Assembly (NCBI GenBank): GCA_050288705.1
Contig: JBNKEI010000017.1
Coordinates: forward strand, 1 to 34,028
Length of the DNA stretch: 34,028 nucleotides
Origin: JBNKEI01 sp050288705
Lineage (GTDB): Bacteria > Myxococcota > Myxococcia > Myxococcales > UBA5297
Reading direction: 5' to 3'
Both the position numbers and the translations under genes were made by a program. Positions 24,765-33,186 of this stretch are shown in pieces. Under the pieces are notes generated by a model. That model was not told the DNA's origin and searched no databases. It saw only the letters and a program-made list of their open reading frames with translations. Within the stretch, counting starts at the first letter, position 1. Each line of letters opens with the position of its first letter.

Positions 24765-25535
24765 CGTCCGCTCCTTAACCTTACTAATTAATGTTGTCTT
24801 GCTTAACCATCATGCTGGCCATGACTTAGTATTAGATGGCCTTATCTGGCAAATTCTATACTTCTCATCCATATACCGCACGCCCAGCACGATACACTGG
24901 CTGACTGATGCCGAGCAGAAAAAAATGCGCAGCAGGCCAGGCCAATCTCACCCTCCCCTACTACCATGGCTTCCTATAAGCTTCAAATTCACTAACCTCT
25001 ACCCTTCTGACCTCAATAGACTGGTGTACGATTCGGGCAACAGCTTTTGCAGCCTTTCGGCAACTCCGGAAGATGTAGGGAAATTAGGATACAAAATAAT
25101 AACAAAGCACCCATGCTCGGTCTACTGTCCAGACAGCTACCCTACAAATAGCAAAGAGGTAGAATTTCTTTCTTTGCAGACGCTCGCCTTTGAGCTATTC
25201 TTTTCCTTTTCAATTAACAGATTTCAAATACGAATTAATTTTTCCTGATAAAGCTCTTAAACCGGTCACTGCCCCCCTTAAAAGGTGGTGTTCAGGCTTC
25301 TTTTTTGGGATTGAATTCGAACTTATAAGCAACTTTAGAAGCAAGCAAGTTAATTGCTGGACTCATGACAAAAAAGGTGCTGTCGAAATATCATTTGCAT
25401 CGCCTGTCAATCTGTCATAAGTTAATAAAATTATTAAAAAACTATTTTGAGCCTTCCTGCTTCTGACTGCCATGCTCAGGGATTTAAAATTTTTTGCTAT
25501 CAAAGACTCAACAAAGCCAAATTTTCAAAAAAAAC
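24765..25535. other. Long non-coding or degraded stretch upstream of the ThiF operon
   Basis: No convincing gene. A TTG-initiated frame at 25190-25420 (76 residues, with F-E-L-I-S-N-F-R-S and G-A-V-E-I-S-F) is protein-like at its end but has no ribosome site and no recognised family, so it may be a relic. The rest is AT-rich with no repeat I can define. Confidence 0.4.
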
Positions 25536-25563
25536 TTGAACCTTTTTGTAAAAGACATATAGT
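25536..25563 (+). promoter_or_regulatory. Candidate sigma-70 promoter for the ThiF operon
   Basis: TTGAAC (25536-25541) and TATAGT (25558-25563) are separated by 16 bases, near consensus. The start point would leave a leader of about 175 bases before the ATG at 25747. Confidence 0.35.
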
Positions 25564-25746
25564 TTCCACCAGATAGTTCGTAAGTACAGAGTTAGATTTT
25601 TTGGCCGTTATTGTTCGTCGACTATTCTAACGCAATAGGGAGTTTAATAGCATCCGAAGAATTGCGTAAAATGACCAAGTAGTCATTCTTTCATTTAGAG
25701 ATGTTTGTTTATATGCAGCAGTCCATCACCAGCGGGGGTAGTAAGG

Positions 25747-27165
25747 ATGTCTGGGATGACCGAATGCTCTTCGTTGCAAAATCACGTAAGCAACGGAACA
25801 AGTTGTGATAGTCAAATCAGTTCTATTTTTGAAAAGCAGGATAATTCGCTACATTTTGAGGCTAGTGAGCATGGTTTTTCTTTGCAGCCAATTCTATTTA
25901 GCGCAAGAACAGCGCATTCTTTGGGACAAGTAGTCTACCAAAATGACGGAACAGTAGAATTATACCACCCCCGATTAGAAAAGCTCGGGCATACTCTTCC
26001 GGTTAGAATTCCAATTGAACGACAATACCCCCTCGTTCGAACTACATTTGATGACCTCAATAAAGCGGTATCGCAATTTGCCAATTCCCCTCCAATAGAA
26101 AAAGGAATGACTCTTCGGCAATTGTACGATCGCGAACTAGAACATTATGAAAACCTGGTAGCTCAAGCCTACTCTTTAGGAAAATGGGAACCTGATTACG
26201 GAACCTATGTTTTTGATCATCACCAAGGAAACCTCTACTTGGTGGCTCCAGAATTCTGGCACCGACTGGCTTTGGTTTCCAGCAATGGAATGCTCCTTAC
26301 CAACCCACAACGAAATTGGTCTTGGCGAGAGGTTCGCCAAAAGCTTGAATCAACCGTGGTAGGATTTGCGGGAGCAAGTTTAGGAGGAAATGTTCTAGAG
26401 GGATGGCTTAGAGAAGCTCGCCCCAAAAGAGTAAAGGTCGCTGATCCCGATTGGGTGGAAATTACTAATTTCAATCGCGGCGAACGAATGAGTATTCGTC
26501 ATGCTGCACAAAGCAGAGCATGCCGCAATAATCCTCGCGATCCGTACGACACCCCGCGAGTTGCCAAAGCCGAATATATTGCTTACGAGCAGCTTTTAGT
26601 TGACCCTTACACTAAATACAATATTTATTCTGAAGGCATTACCCGCGAGAATATTGATCGATTTCTTCTTGGAGATGGAAAAAACGAGCCCAAGCTAGAT
26701 ATTCTTGTTGAGGAAATGGATGACTTGGAACTTAAAGTATTTGTAAGAGAACGCGCACGAGTTCATGGGATCGATGTATTCATGGCTTCGGATATGGGGA
26801 ATCGAGCGTATTTTCTCTGGAATTATTTCAGCAACGATAGAAATGCCAATTTGACTGAAGGAATAACCGATGAAGAATTAATGATTGCCCTCAAAAAGAC
26901 CCGAGGAGGAACTCGAAACGACATCTACAGATTTGTGGAACATCTTTGCGGACCAAATTTTGCCGACCCTCCGTTTTTGGATTTTTGGGAAGAAAAAGGC
27001 GAACAACCCACCGCCAGTCTTCCTCAGTCAGGTGCTACTGCCATGGCTTCCGGAGCCATTGGTGGAAAAGAATTAGCTCTTTATGTCCTTGGGCACAACC
27101 GAAGCCCAAATCGTTCTGCATACGATCTTTTATCAAGAAAAACCAACGGCTCTGTCGACTACTAA
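25747..27165 (+). CDS. ThiF/E1-like adenylating enzyme, Rv1355c (MoeY) N-terminal type
   Basis: 472 residues from the ATG at 25747, chosen for GGGGG eight bases upstream; a TTG at 25705 would add 14. Residues 1-195 form a domain I cannot name. The E1 domain follows: nucleotide loop G206-F-A-G-A-S-L-G-G-N, the second strand V-A-D233-P-D235, N-F-N-R244-G (the conserved Arg of N-x-N-R), Lys274 in V-A-K-A-E and Asp318 in L-D-I-L-V-E-E, which together match the ATP site of MoeB/ThiF. C-x-x-C zinc pairs of MoeB are absent. Such enzymes adenylate a C-terminal carboxylate. In M. tuberculosis Rv1355c this domain is fused to a nitroreductase domain; here the nitroreductase is the next gene, 11 bases on. 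Substrate unknown; no ubiquitin-like carrier is visible. Confidence 0.85.
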   Translation: MSGMTECSSLQNHVSNGTSCDSQISSIFEKQDNSLHFEASEHGFSLQPILFSARTAHSLGQVVYQNDGTVELYHPRLEKLGHTLPVRIPIERQYPLVRTTFDDLNKAVSQFANSPPIEKGMTLRQLYDRELEHYENLVAQAYSLGKWEPDYGTYVFDHHQGNLYLVAPEFWHRLALVSSNGMLLTNPQRNWSWREVRQKLESTVVGFAGASLGGNVLEGWLREARPKRVKVADPDWVEITNFNRGERMSIRHAAQSRACRNNPRDPYDTPRVAKAEYIAYEQLLVDPYTKYNIYSEGITRENIDRFLLGDGKNEPKLDILVEEMDDLELKVFVRERARVHGIDVFMASDMGNRAYFLWNYFSNDRNANLTEGITDEELMIALKKTRGGTRNDIYRFVEHLCGPNFADPPFLDFWEEKGEQPTASLPQSGATAMASGAIGGKELALYVLGHNRSPNRSAYDLLSRKTNGSVDY

Positions 27166-27176
27166 AAAGGTGAGTT

Positions 27177-28349
27177 ATGGACCTGTCATGCGCTGTTGCT
27201 TCCGGAGTTTCCTATTGCAAAAGTACTAATCAAAATCCATTTGCAGCCTGGAATTTTCCCATTCTGACACCAAATGATTTTTGGAGTTTGGGTTCAACAA
27301 ACGAAGTATCGCAAGCGCAGCTTCATTATCTCTGCCAATTTGGCCTTCTAGGGCCTACCACTCACAATACGGTCCCCCAACGATTTCGATTACTCCCGGG
27401 GGGAATACTGGAAGTTTGGCTCGATCGAACGTTTGTTTTACCTGCTTCTGACGTTGATGGGCGGCAGGCAACTATAAGCGTTGGATGCGTGATTGCGTTT
27501 ATAGAAATCGCGTCGCAATGTTACGGCTTATCATTTCATACCGAATTTGATTCGGTACCCGTCACACAAACCAAAACCTGGGAACACCAAGGGCCGAGAT
27601 ACGTACGGTTAGCGCGAATTCATATGCAGCATGGGGCCCAAGAGTCTTTATGCTTTAGTTGGTTGCATGCGATTCAAAAAAGAAGAATGGTTCGGGCGGA
27701 ATACGACCGTTCAGCTATTCCTGAAGGACTAGCCGAGCGAATGCACAGCCAAATTGCCAAGTATCCTGTGCACCTTCATTTTCTGCAGGATTCAGCCAGT
27801 CGGTTTTTCATGGGCAAATTTCAAGAAATTGCTTACGGAACAGTAATGAATCGCCAAGCATTCGCCCGCGAATTGGGAGCTTGGCTTCTTCCTGACGATT
27901 CACCTTCGCCAGTAGGAATGCGCGGGAGGGAATTTGGTCTTTCTGAAGAAACCACTCGGCGAGTTCACAAAGGTCTTTTGGGAGAGGGACCGCTGTTACC
28001 AAACGAAGTAGCTGCCTTTGCAAAAACCGCCGGATTGGGAATGCGTAGCGCCTCAGCAGTAGCTGTTCTTACCTCGCCCAGTGATGATACTAAACATCGC
28101 CTCTCCGCAGGCCAAGCCTATGCCGAACTCGCTTTGCTGCTACAACGCGAAGGTTTATCTAATGGCATGGAAGCCGGCATTACCGAGGTTACTAGCGCTA
28201 GTCTCGCCCTGCGCAGTCGCCTCATGACCAGTCAGCGCCCAATGGTGGTTTTTCGATTAGGGCGACCACTTCATTCGGAAGATAAACTTCGACCACACTC
28301 CGCACGACCAGTTTTGGACCGGGCATTCTTACCGGGGGGTATTCAGTGA
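27177..28349 (+). CDS. Acg-like nitroreductase-fold protein (Rv1355c C-terminal type)
   Basis: 390 residues, with AAAAAGG six bases before the ATG. The N terminus has C-K-S-T-N-Q-N-P-F-A-A-W-N-F, the flavin-binding entry pattern P-S-x-x-N-x-Q-P-W of nitroreductases in a divergent form. Later parts match the Acg/Rv2032 branch: M-N-R-Q-A-F near 222, S-A-S-A-V-A-V-L and A-G-Q-A-Y-A-E-L-A-L-L-L-Q-R-E-G-L, and the terminal P-M-V-V-F-R-L-G. Most such proteins bind FMN; some Acg proteins have a lid that blocks activity. It is the middle gene of the operon, with short gaps on both sides. A redox step on the product of the ThiF enzyme, or FMN storage, are the obvious ideas; neither is shown. Confidence 0.75.
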   Translation: MDLSCAVASGVSYCKSTNQNPFAAWNFPILTPNDFWSLGSTNEVSQAQLHYLCQFGLLGPTTHNTVPQRFRLLPGGILEVWLDRTFVLPASDVDGRQATISVGCVIAFIEIASQCYGLSFHTEFDSVPVTQTKTWEHQGPRYVRLARIHMQHGAQESLCFSWLHAIQKRRMVRAEYDRSAIPEGLAERMHSQIAKYPVHLHFLQDSASRFFMGKFQEIAYGTVMNRQAFARELGAWLLPDDSPSPVGMRGREFGLSEETTRRVHKGLLGEGPLLPNEVAAFAKTAGLGMRSASAVAVLTSPSDDTKHRLSAGQAYAELALLLQREGLSNGMEAGITEVTSASLALRSRLMTSQRPMVVFRLGRPLHSEDKLRPHSARPVLDRAFLPGGIQ

Positions 28350-28376
28350 AACACCGCATTAGGAGGTATTCACACA

Positions 28377-29090
28377 ATGAAACTCACCATTCGACCCGCA
28401 GAAACAGAATCTGAAATTAAGGCATGTAGGGAATTGCTGGCTCATGTTTACGGTAAGGAATATGGTGTTCGGTTCGTTGATGGAGTCTATGATTTGGAGA
28501 AAAAAGTAGAATCCTGGCCAGATCGCCACCTTATGGCTCTGATTGATGGCGAATTAGCAGGAACATTTGGATTATTAGAAAAAAAAACTTTTGTAGAACA
28601 ATTTGGCAATGTAACCCTAGACGATCTAATTCCAATTCTTAATTGTGCAAACTCAGAAAGAAGTTTGATTACACGCAAGATCTGCGAAGGAGCAAAACTC
28701 GCGGTAATCCCAAAATTTTTCATCCGAAGCAATAAGATTGCCCGTGCACTCGTTGGCTCTCTATTTTCTTACAATTTCTTAAAGCCGGTTAATGGCATTC
28801 AGCCACTAGTAGTTGCTTGCGCAAAGTTGTCGGTATACCGCAAGATAGTTGAACCGATTGTAAATACACGAAGAATTAAGTCCTTTCCTCAATATCGCAT
28901 TCATGAGTACTATCAATCGGTTAATAATCATATGGAAAGTAGACTTGTAGTTCCAGAAATTGATGTCAGCTCAAATTGGCGATCACTCCGATTCCCATTC
29001 GAAATTGAACTCGGAGCACGTTGCGCTGAATCTACATTTTTATTCCAAACTAAGGATTCCATACAACAGTCTTGCGTTGGCGTAGCATAG
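28377..29090 (+). CDS. GNAT-fold / N-acyl-amino-acid-synthase-like protein
   Basis: 237 residues. AGGAGG lies about ten bases before the ATG. N-terminal half: I-R-P-A-E-T-E-S-E-I-K-A-C-R-E-L-L, H-L-M-A-L-I-D-G-E-L-A-G-T-F-G-L-L, the central beta strands of a GNAT acyltransferase. The middle, C-E-G-A-K-L-A-V-I-P-K-F followed by a helix and P-L-V-V-A-C-A-K-L-S-V-Y-R, resembles FeeM-type N-acyl amino acid synthases and AHL synthases more than small acetyltransferases. The typical acetyl-CoA loop Q-x-x-G-x-G is not obvious. Last gene of the ThiF/nitroreductase operon, 27 bases after the stop of gene 2. It could acylate an amino acid that the E1-like enzyme then activates, or the reverse. Confidence 0.65.
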   Translation: MKLTIRPAETESEIKACRELLAHVYGKEYGVRFVDGVYDLEKKVESWPDRHLMALIDGELAGTFGLLEKKTFVEQFGNVTLDDLIPILNCANSERSLITRKICEGAKLAVIPKFFIRSNKIARALVGSLFSYNFLKPVNGIQPLVVACAKLSVYRKIVEPIVNTRRIKSFPQYRIHEYYQSVNNHMESRLVVPEIDVSSNWRSLRFPFEIELGARCAESTFLFQTKDSIQQSCVGVA

Positions 29091-29757
29091 AAACAAAGCG
29101 TGCAATAATATATAGCCATAAGCAATACTATTAACCAGCGCGCCTAAGAGTTTCCAGCATTCGTCGGAGCATAGTATCAGGTTTTGCCTATGTTTGTTCT
29201 CCGAGAAGAAATAATTCATATTAAGAATCGCAGTAGATCTAGACCTTTTATTTTGAATACCAAGCGCCTGTCTCAGACAGGCCTTTCTAGCTATTTTCGA
29301 ATAACAAAAAAAGGAGACACTCAATAGACGTTACCTTTCTTCATCGTATTTAGAAAGTCAGCAAGCTAGCCTGCGATCTGAAAAGAGCCACGTTCAGAGA
29401 AGTGAAGCAAGCTAGCCTGACCTCTCAGCGTGAAGCACCTAATAAAAAAGCCATTTCGTCAGTGAATCCGATCTGATGTAGTTGAAGCTGGGAGGCAATA
29501 AGACACCTTGACTTTAGTCGCATTGGAGTCAAGTTCGACGTTTAGTTTTACTGCGCAGAAAGCTCACGTTGCTCATCGTAATAACGACGGTGCGCCGGGG
29601 ACTCGCTTTCTGACTACAAGAAAACCATACAGTTCGGGAGTTCTTGGGCAATAAGGAGTCCTGGGACTAGCTTTTTTCCTAGCAACCATGGTATACATGC
29701 GTCGCTTATCAAGAGGGTGTGGGCTTTAGGAAATTTTCACGAGGAGAGTAATCGCCA
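29091..29757. other. Gap between the ThiF operon and the next orphan gene
   Basis: 667 bases with the candidate terminator at 29266-29282 and a 13-bp direct repeat (GCAAGCTAGCCTG at 29361-29373 and 29407-29419). No gene seen. Confidence 0.5.
29266..29282. terminator. Candidate terminator of the ThiF operon
   Basis: GCCTGTC and GACAGGC form a perfect 7-bp stem with a 3-base loop, followed by CTTTCT. It lies about 175 bases after the last gene; the T tract is short, so it may be weak. Confidence 0.45.
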
Positions 29758-30315
29758 ATGTGCGACAACGAGCTTTTGAAACTCCGAATATCAAATTTCG
29801 ATGAAACTGAAAACTACTTACGTGGAGAGGTAGAGAATGTCTTCACGATTATCTGGAAAAAAGCACCGACAAAAGACACATTAGATCAGGCGCTTTTGCC
29901 TGCACTTTCGAATCTTAATTTAAGTAGCGACAAGGTAACTTCGCTTTTGATTATTTCTGTAGCAATGGAAAGTGTTTCATTCAAAACGAATCAATACGCA
30001 AAGTCTATTATGAAGCAGTATGCAAAACAAGTCAAACCCATGGCAGTAGTTGACCACACAGGAACTCGCTGCAACCGCATCGAGTTACGAATGCTTTTGG
30101 TAATCGCAGGTTTTTTTGGCCTTGGACCATTAATATCTTTTCACACCAATCCATTGGAGGCATGCGAGTGGATCGCTGCAGAGAGAACAAAGCACAACAT
30201 CGGAAATATCGACAAAGGCATTTTGACGAATGCTATCCAGTGGATGCTTTCCAGATGTCCAGCTAGCAACAAAGACCTACTCGTAACTCATCCATGGTTA
30301 GCAATTCGCCGATAA
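29758..30315 (+). CDS. Orphan helical protein of unknown function
   Basis: 185 residues, not recognised. GAGGAG lies 11 bases before the ATG. The composition is ordinary and the secondary structure appears mainly helical (L-D-Q-A-L-L-P-A-L-S-N-L, A-K-S-I-M-K-Q-Y-A-K-Q-V-K, L-R-M-L-L-V-I-A-G-F-F-G). A single hydrophobic stretch near 117-127 is too short for a clear membrane helix. No signal peptide. It has no close neighbours, with long gene-poor stretches on both sides, so the context gives no clue. It could be an accessory gene of recent arrival. Confidence 0.55.
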   Translation: MCDNELLKLRISNFDETENYLRGEVENVFTIIWKKAPTKDTLDQALLPALSNLNLSSDKVTSLLIISVAMESVSFKTNQYAKSIMKQYAKQVKPMAVVDHTGTRCNRIELRMLLVIAGFFGLGPLISFHTNPLEACEWIAAERTKHNIGNIDKGILTNAIQWMLSRCPASNKDLLVTHPWLAIRR

Positions 30316-30602
30316 TAAAATCAGCAACAACCGACAATCAATTTACAACATGGCAGTAGATATTATTTTTCTAAACCGATCCTCTGATACCAACAGATGG
30401 TATTGATTTTTTACTGCATTTAAATCAGTGTCTTTGAAAAAATCTTTAACATATGCATCTCAATAACCACAAGCATAACAATCTTTCTTACAAAGCCGTG
30501 CTTCACATAAAAGGTTCAATAAATTTTTCAAGCTTTTCATTGTTCCCACTTTCAAAGCAATCATTTTTCTCGCAGGGCTAAAAAAACAACAAATCAAGCA
30601 AG

Positions 30603-30770
30603 TCACCTGAATGCTTTTCCTTTATATAGCAATCCAAAATTTGCTACTATTTCAACACCATTCGGAAATACTCGACCAATCCTCTGCAAAACGTGAAAAT
30701 TCCTATTAATAGACTCATCTATAACATCACTAGAGACGCCCATTCTTTTAAAGAAATGAGCCTTATTCAC
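30603..30770 (-). pseudogene. Possible gene remnant (55 codons)
   Basis: From a GTG the minus strand reads H-F-F-K-R-M-G-V-S-S-D-V-I-D, then F-H-V-L-Q-R-I-G-R-V-F-P-N-G-V-E-I, protein-like with alternating helix and strand. No start signal and no family recognised; I treat it as a relic rather than a gene. Confidence 0.25.
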
Positions 30771-30997
30771 AGCATTTATTTAAGCTATCGTTGAAGTTTT
30801 CGAATTTCGAAAACCATCGACATCATTGCTATTATTTCTATCAACAAAAGCATGGCAGCAGCAAGATGAATAACCCCAACTTCATGCAGCCTTTCTAGAA
30901 AGCTTTTTATTTTTCGAACCCTTTTTCAGCAAATTCCTCATTTGCCAATGTACGACAAATTAAGCATATAATAAAACCTTATTCCCTTACTCTTATA

Positions 30998-31012
30998 AAT
31001 ACCTAAGGTATT
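30998..31012. promoter_or_regulatory. Palindrome AATACCTAAGGTATT, possible operator
   Basis: Perfect 7-bp arms around one base. The core TACCTAAGGT recurs at 31493-31502, each time followed by a similar TTCTC stretch, so a shared protein-binding site is possible. Confidence 0.25.
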
Positions 31013-31065
31013 CTCCTAGCTTACTCAATGCAATTTGCGATATTTTGTTAATCTCGCGCCCAGAA

Positions 31066-31084
31066 CCGAAAATATTGTTTTCGG
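31066..31084. repeat. Small hairpin CCGAAAA/TTTTCGG
   Basis: Perfect 7-bp arms with a 5-base loop and no T tract. Role unknown. Confidence 0.4.
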
Positions 31085-31117
31085 CAATATTTTCATAAGC
31101 GGCCAACTATTTTTGCA

Positions 31118-31360
31118 CTATGGGAACCTTCTGTTCAAATTCGCATACTTTTCAATGGTTTTCTTTTTGAAATCAGCCGGCACGGAAAAGAAATTCAATG
31201 CCTTCCCCTTAATCTGTAAACCGAGAACACCTACCTTTGTTTTAGTCGCCAGATACCCGTCAACACTTGAAAAGAGACTACCAATCATAACACCATGGGT
31301 CGAGAAGATTTTTAGAATCCATAACGCTAACCTTTGCCTGGCAGCAAAACAACAGCACAC
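31118..31360 (-). pseudogene. Possible gene remnant (80 codons)
   Basis: The last ~50 codons read S-S-V-D-G-Y-L-A-T-K-T-K-V-G-V-L-G-L and G-K-A-L-N-F-F-S-V-P-A-D-F-K-K-K, which is protein-like, while the first part (M-C-C-C-F) is not. A nearby second frame carries a short matching stretch, so a frameshift is possible. No family recognised. Confidence 0.25.
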
Positions 31361-31443
31361 TCATTCACCTTGCGACATGCATACCCCTAAAGCATTGGCA
31401 ACAACCACAGATCCCGTTTTGTTGCACCCATTCTAACTCTCAT

Positions 31444-31480
31444 TTGGAAGTGACCACCGCCCATAGGAACCCACTTCCAA
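31444..31480. repeat. Inverted repeat upstream of the 31561 gene
   Basis: TTGGAAGTG (31444-31452) and CACTTCCAA (31472-31480) are exact inverted copies around a 19-base loop, 80 bases before the next gene start. Could be an operator or an upstream terminator. Confidence 0.4.
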
Positions 31481-31560
31481 TTTGCTGATTTTTACCTAAG
31501 GTTTCTCACCTGTTCTGTGCTAGACGTGTGCACCTATATAGACACACTTGCGAGGTTGCT

Positions 31561-32055
31561 ATGGATACAACAACAAGAAACCACAACGTGATCGTTCGCA
31601 ACACAGATGGAAACCACGTCCTACTCTGGAGAAATCTCATTATTGTTATTATGAAACGAACCATTACATACTCTACTGCAAATAACATTGTTAAAGACCT
31701 CGATCACCTATCAACGAAACATCGAGAAACTGGGGTTGGCTACTTGTTTATCGCGGAAAAGACAGTTCAAACTCCACAACCCGGTCCTTTGCGCTTCCTA
31801 GCGGAAGGAATCGCAAAACACGACGGAAAATATCTTGCCGTTGCGGGTGTATTTGAAGGCGACAGTCTGGATTCTCGGCTCGCACGCGTAGCATATACCA
31901 CAATAAATTGGCACCTGCGAGTCAAGTTCCCTAATCAAAGTTTTGATTCAGTTAATTTTGCTGCTGAGTGGATCTCACCATACATATCAACCGCCAGCAG
32001 AATTATTCCGTTCGAGATATGTGATCTTATACAGCGTATACGAACTCAATACTAG
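31561..32055 (+). CDS. Small protein of a myxobacterial-type family, function unknown
   Basis: 164 residues from the ATG at 31561, with GAGG six bases upstream. The pattern H-N-V-I-V-R-N, then G-V-G-Y-L-F-I-A-E-K followed by P-x-P, L-A-V-A-G-V-F-E-G-D, S-R-L-A-R-V-A-Y-T-T-I-N and a late F-A-A-E-W-I recalls a family of ~160-residue proteins abundant in myxobacteria that I know only as uncharacterised. The fold looks alpha/beta with alternating strands and helices, possibly STAS-like. No signal peptide, no membrane segment. The stop codon overlaps a 7-bp hairpin (32054-32072). It stands alone in an AT-rich stretch. Confidence 0.6.
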   Translation: MDTTTRNHNVIVRNTDGNHVLLWRNLIIVIMKRTITYSTANNIVKDLDHLSTKHRETGVGYLFIAEKTVQTPQPGPLRFLAEGIAKHDGKYLAVAGVFEGDSLDSRLARVAYTTINWHLRVKFPNQSFDSVNFAAEWISPYISTASRIIPFEICDLIQRIRTQY

Positions 32056-32072
32056 CTTATTATTAATAAGCT
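32054..32072 (+). repeat. Hairpin at the 3' end of the 31561 gene
   Basis: AGCTTAT and ATAAGCT form a perfect 7-bp stem with a 5-base loop, but no T run follows, so it is not a classic terminator. Confidence 0.4.
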
Positions 32073-32389
32073 CGCCAATAAGAATCATCTTCTACTCCTT
32101 TCCCGATTCGGTTACTATGAATTCTCAGCAACCGAATACTGTATCAAGAAAATACCTTTTGAATTTCTACATCGCAATGGTAATGGTCCCAAGCAATCTA
32201 TGAATACCACTGTAGTGTCGGGTCGAGGTTCAAATCTGCGAGAGCGCTTGATTGTCACCCTTATAACCAAGATTTCGAACACGACAGTAGGTCTCGGGAA
32301 CGAAGCGTACGAATATGATATTGAAAGCACGTTAGTCCATCATATCCATTTATGGGCCCCTGAAATGTAGGGCATAGAATATTTGTCCC
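32073..32389. other. Gap before the BREX remnant; nothing recognisable
   Basis: No gene, repeat or RNA seen. The change from AT-rich to GC-rich sequence occurs near 32390, probably the recombination junction of the BREX fragment. Confidence 0.5.
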
Positions 32390-32629
32390 GTTGAACCACA
32401 AACCGATCCGCAGCTTCGTGCTGATCGCGATGCCTGTGAAGGCCGCCTGCGCACAGCCGTCGCAGAGCTAATGCGCATTATTGACGGCGAGCGCGTCGTC
32501 ACGGTGAGTGTTGGCAAGTATTTCGATGGTGGCATTGAGACCGAGGAGCAGCTCGAGGCCGCGCTTGATGCCTTGCGCGGGGAGTGTTCGCGGCTCATCG
32601 GTGCGAGCAAAAAGGTTATCGTTCAATGA
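32390..32629 (+). pseudogene. brxC: 3' end of a BREX brxC-like gene (DUF6079 type)
   Basis: The frame reads V-E-P-Q-T-D-P-Q-L-R-A-D-R-D, then I-D-G-E-R-V-V-T-V-S-V, Y-F-D-G-G-I-E-T-E-E-Q-L-E-A-A-L-D-A-L-R and L-I-G-A-S-K-K-V-I-V-Q before the stop. This is about 80 codons with no start. The E-T-E-E-Q-L...L...G-x-K-K-V ending is what I expect at the C terminus of BrxC/DUF6079 ATPases of BREX phage-defence loci; the following pglX fragment supports this. The rest of the ~1200-codon gene is missing, cut at about 32390. Its stop overlaps the next start (ATGA). Confidence 0.55.
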
Positions 32630-33183
32630 TCGACTATATGCGGGAGCTTAGAGACTTTTTAGCCTGGCGCCAGCCTCGACTGGAGGAAGTGCTCGATGCT
32701 GGTGGCGTACGCGAGGTATGGCTACAGGGAGAGGCGTACCGGTACTTCCGTTTCCACCGGCCAGCAGGCTCCCTCTGCTTTTACACAAACTCCCACAACA
32801 AGAATGATCTGGCCTTCTACGAAACGGACAACGAGGATGTGCCAAACGCAGTCGTGGAGATCAAGTTGTATGGCCTTGATTACCTCAAAAAGAATCTGAC
32901 CGGCTACTACTCGCTCGACCCATATCAAGAGCCCTCGAGCAACGAGCGCTTCCTCTTCTTGCCCGAACACACCAACAAATGTCATCCAAGTGAGGGTAGC
33001 ATCCTCAAGGATTACAAGAAGCTTCTCGCTCAGACAGGACGCCGTTACCTCCTGCTCATTCTCAACACCAGCCAACCGGCGAACGCCTTCGGTAAAGCGA
33101 TCCAGCGCGTTGACTTTGGCGGCCCTGGTCGGACGGTGCTCCAAACGCAGAAGTGCTCTGCCATTCTGTGGGAGGTTGCCTGA
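32626..33183 (+). CDS. BREX-associated small protein between brxC and pglX
   Basis: 185 residues, intact. The ATG overlaps the stop of the brxC fragment (ATGA), and the pglX fragment starts three bases after its stop, so it belongs to the same defence operon. The sequence has E-V-W-L-Q-G-E-A-Y-R-Y-F-R, L-C-F-Y-T-N-S-H-N-K-N-D-L-A-F-Y-E-T-D and R-Y-L-L-L-I-L-N-T-S-Q-P. I recognise no catalytic motif. BREX loci of some types carry an uncharacterised gene at this place. GC is higher than in the genes to the left. With both neighbours broken, it is unlikely to work as part of a BREX system now. Confidence 0.7.
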   Translation: MIDYMRELRDFLAWRQPRLEEVLDAGGVREVWLQGEAYRYFRFHRPAGSLCFYTNSHNKNDLAFYETDNEDVPNAVVEIKLYGLDYLKKNLTGYYSLDPYQEPSSNERFLFLPEHTNKCHPSEGSILKDYKKLLAQTGRRYLLLILNTSQPANAFGKAIQRVDFGGPGRTVLQTQKCSAILWEVA

Positions 33184-33186
33184 GCG

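Larger units (their letters stand above)
30316..31560. other. Gene-poor, AT-rich region with decayed minus-strand frames
   Basis: No intact gene. Two minus-strand fragments look like remnants (30603-30770 and 31118-31360). There are several small palindromes: 30998-31012, 31066-31084 and 31444-31480. Elsewhere stop codons are frequent on both strands. Confidence 0.5.

Noticed and set aside
24673..25248. Plus-strand frame of 191 residues
   Set aside because: Its first part is antisense to the SWIB gene and the rest has no start signal or recognisable domain.
31035..31436. Plus-strand frame of 133 residues
   Set aside because: No ribosome site and a composition unlike protein; the opposite strand reads more like a decayed gene.
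32215..32260. tRNA-like T-arm (GAGGTTCAAATCTGCGAGA)
   Set aside because: No acceptor, D or anticodon stem can be drawn around it, so it is not a tRNA.
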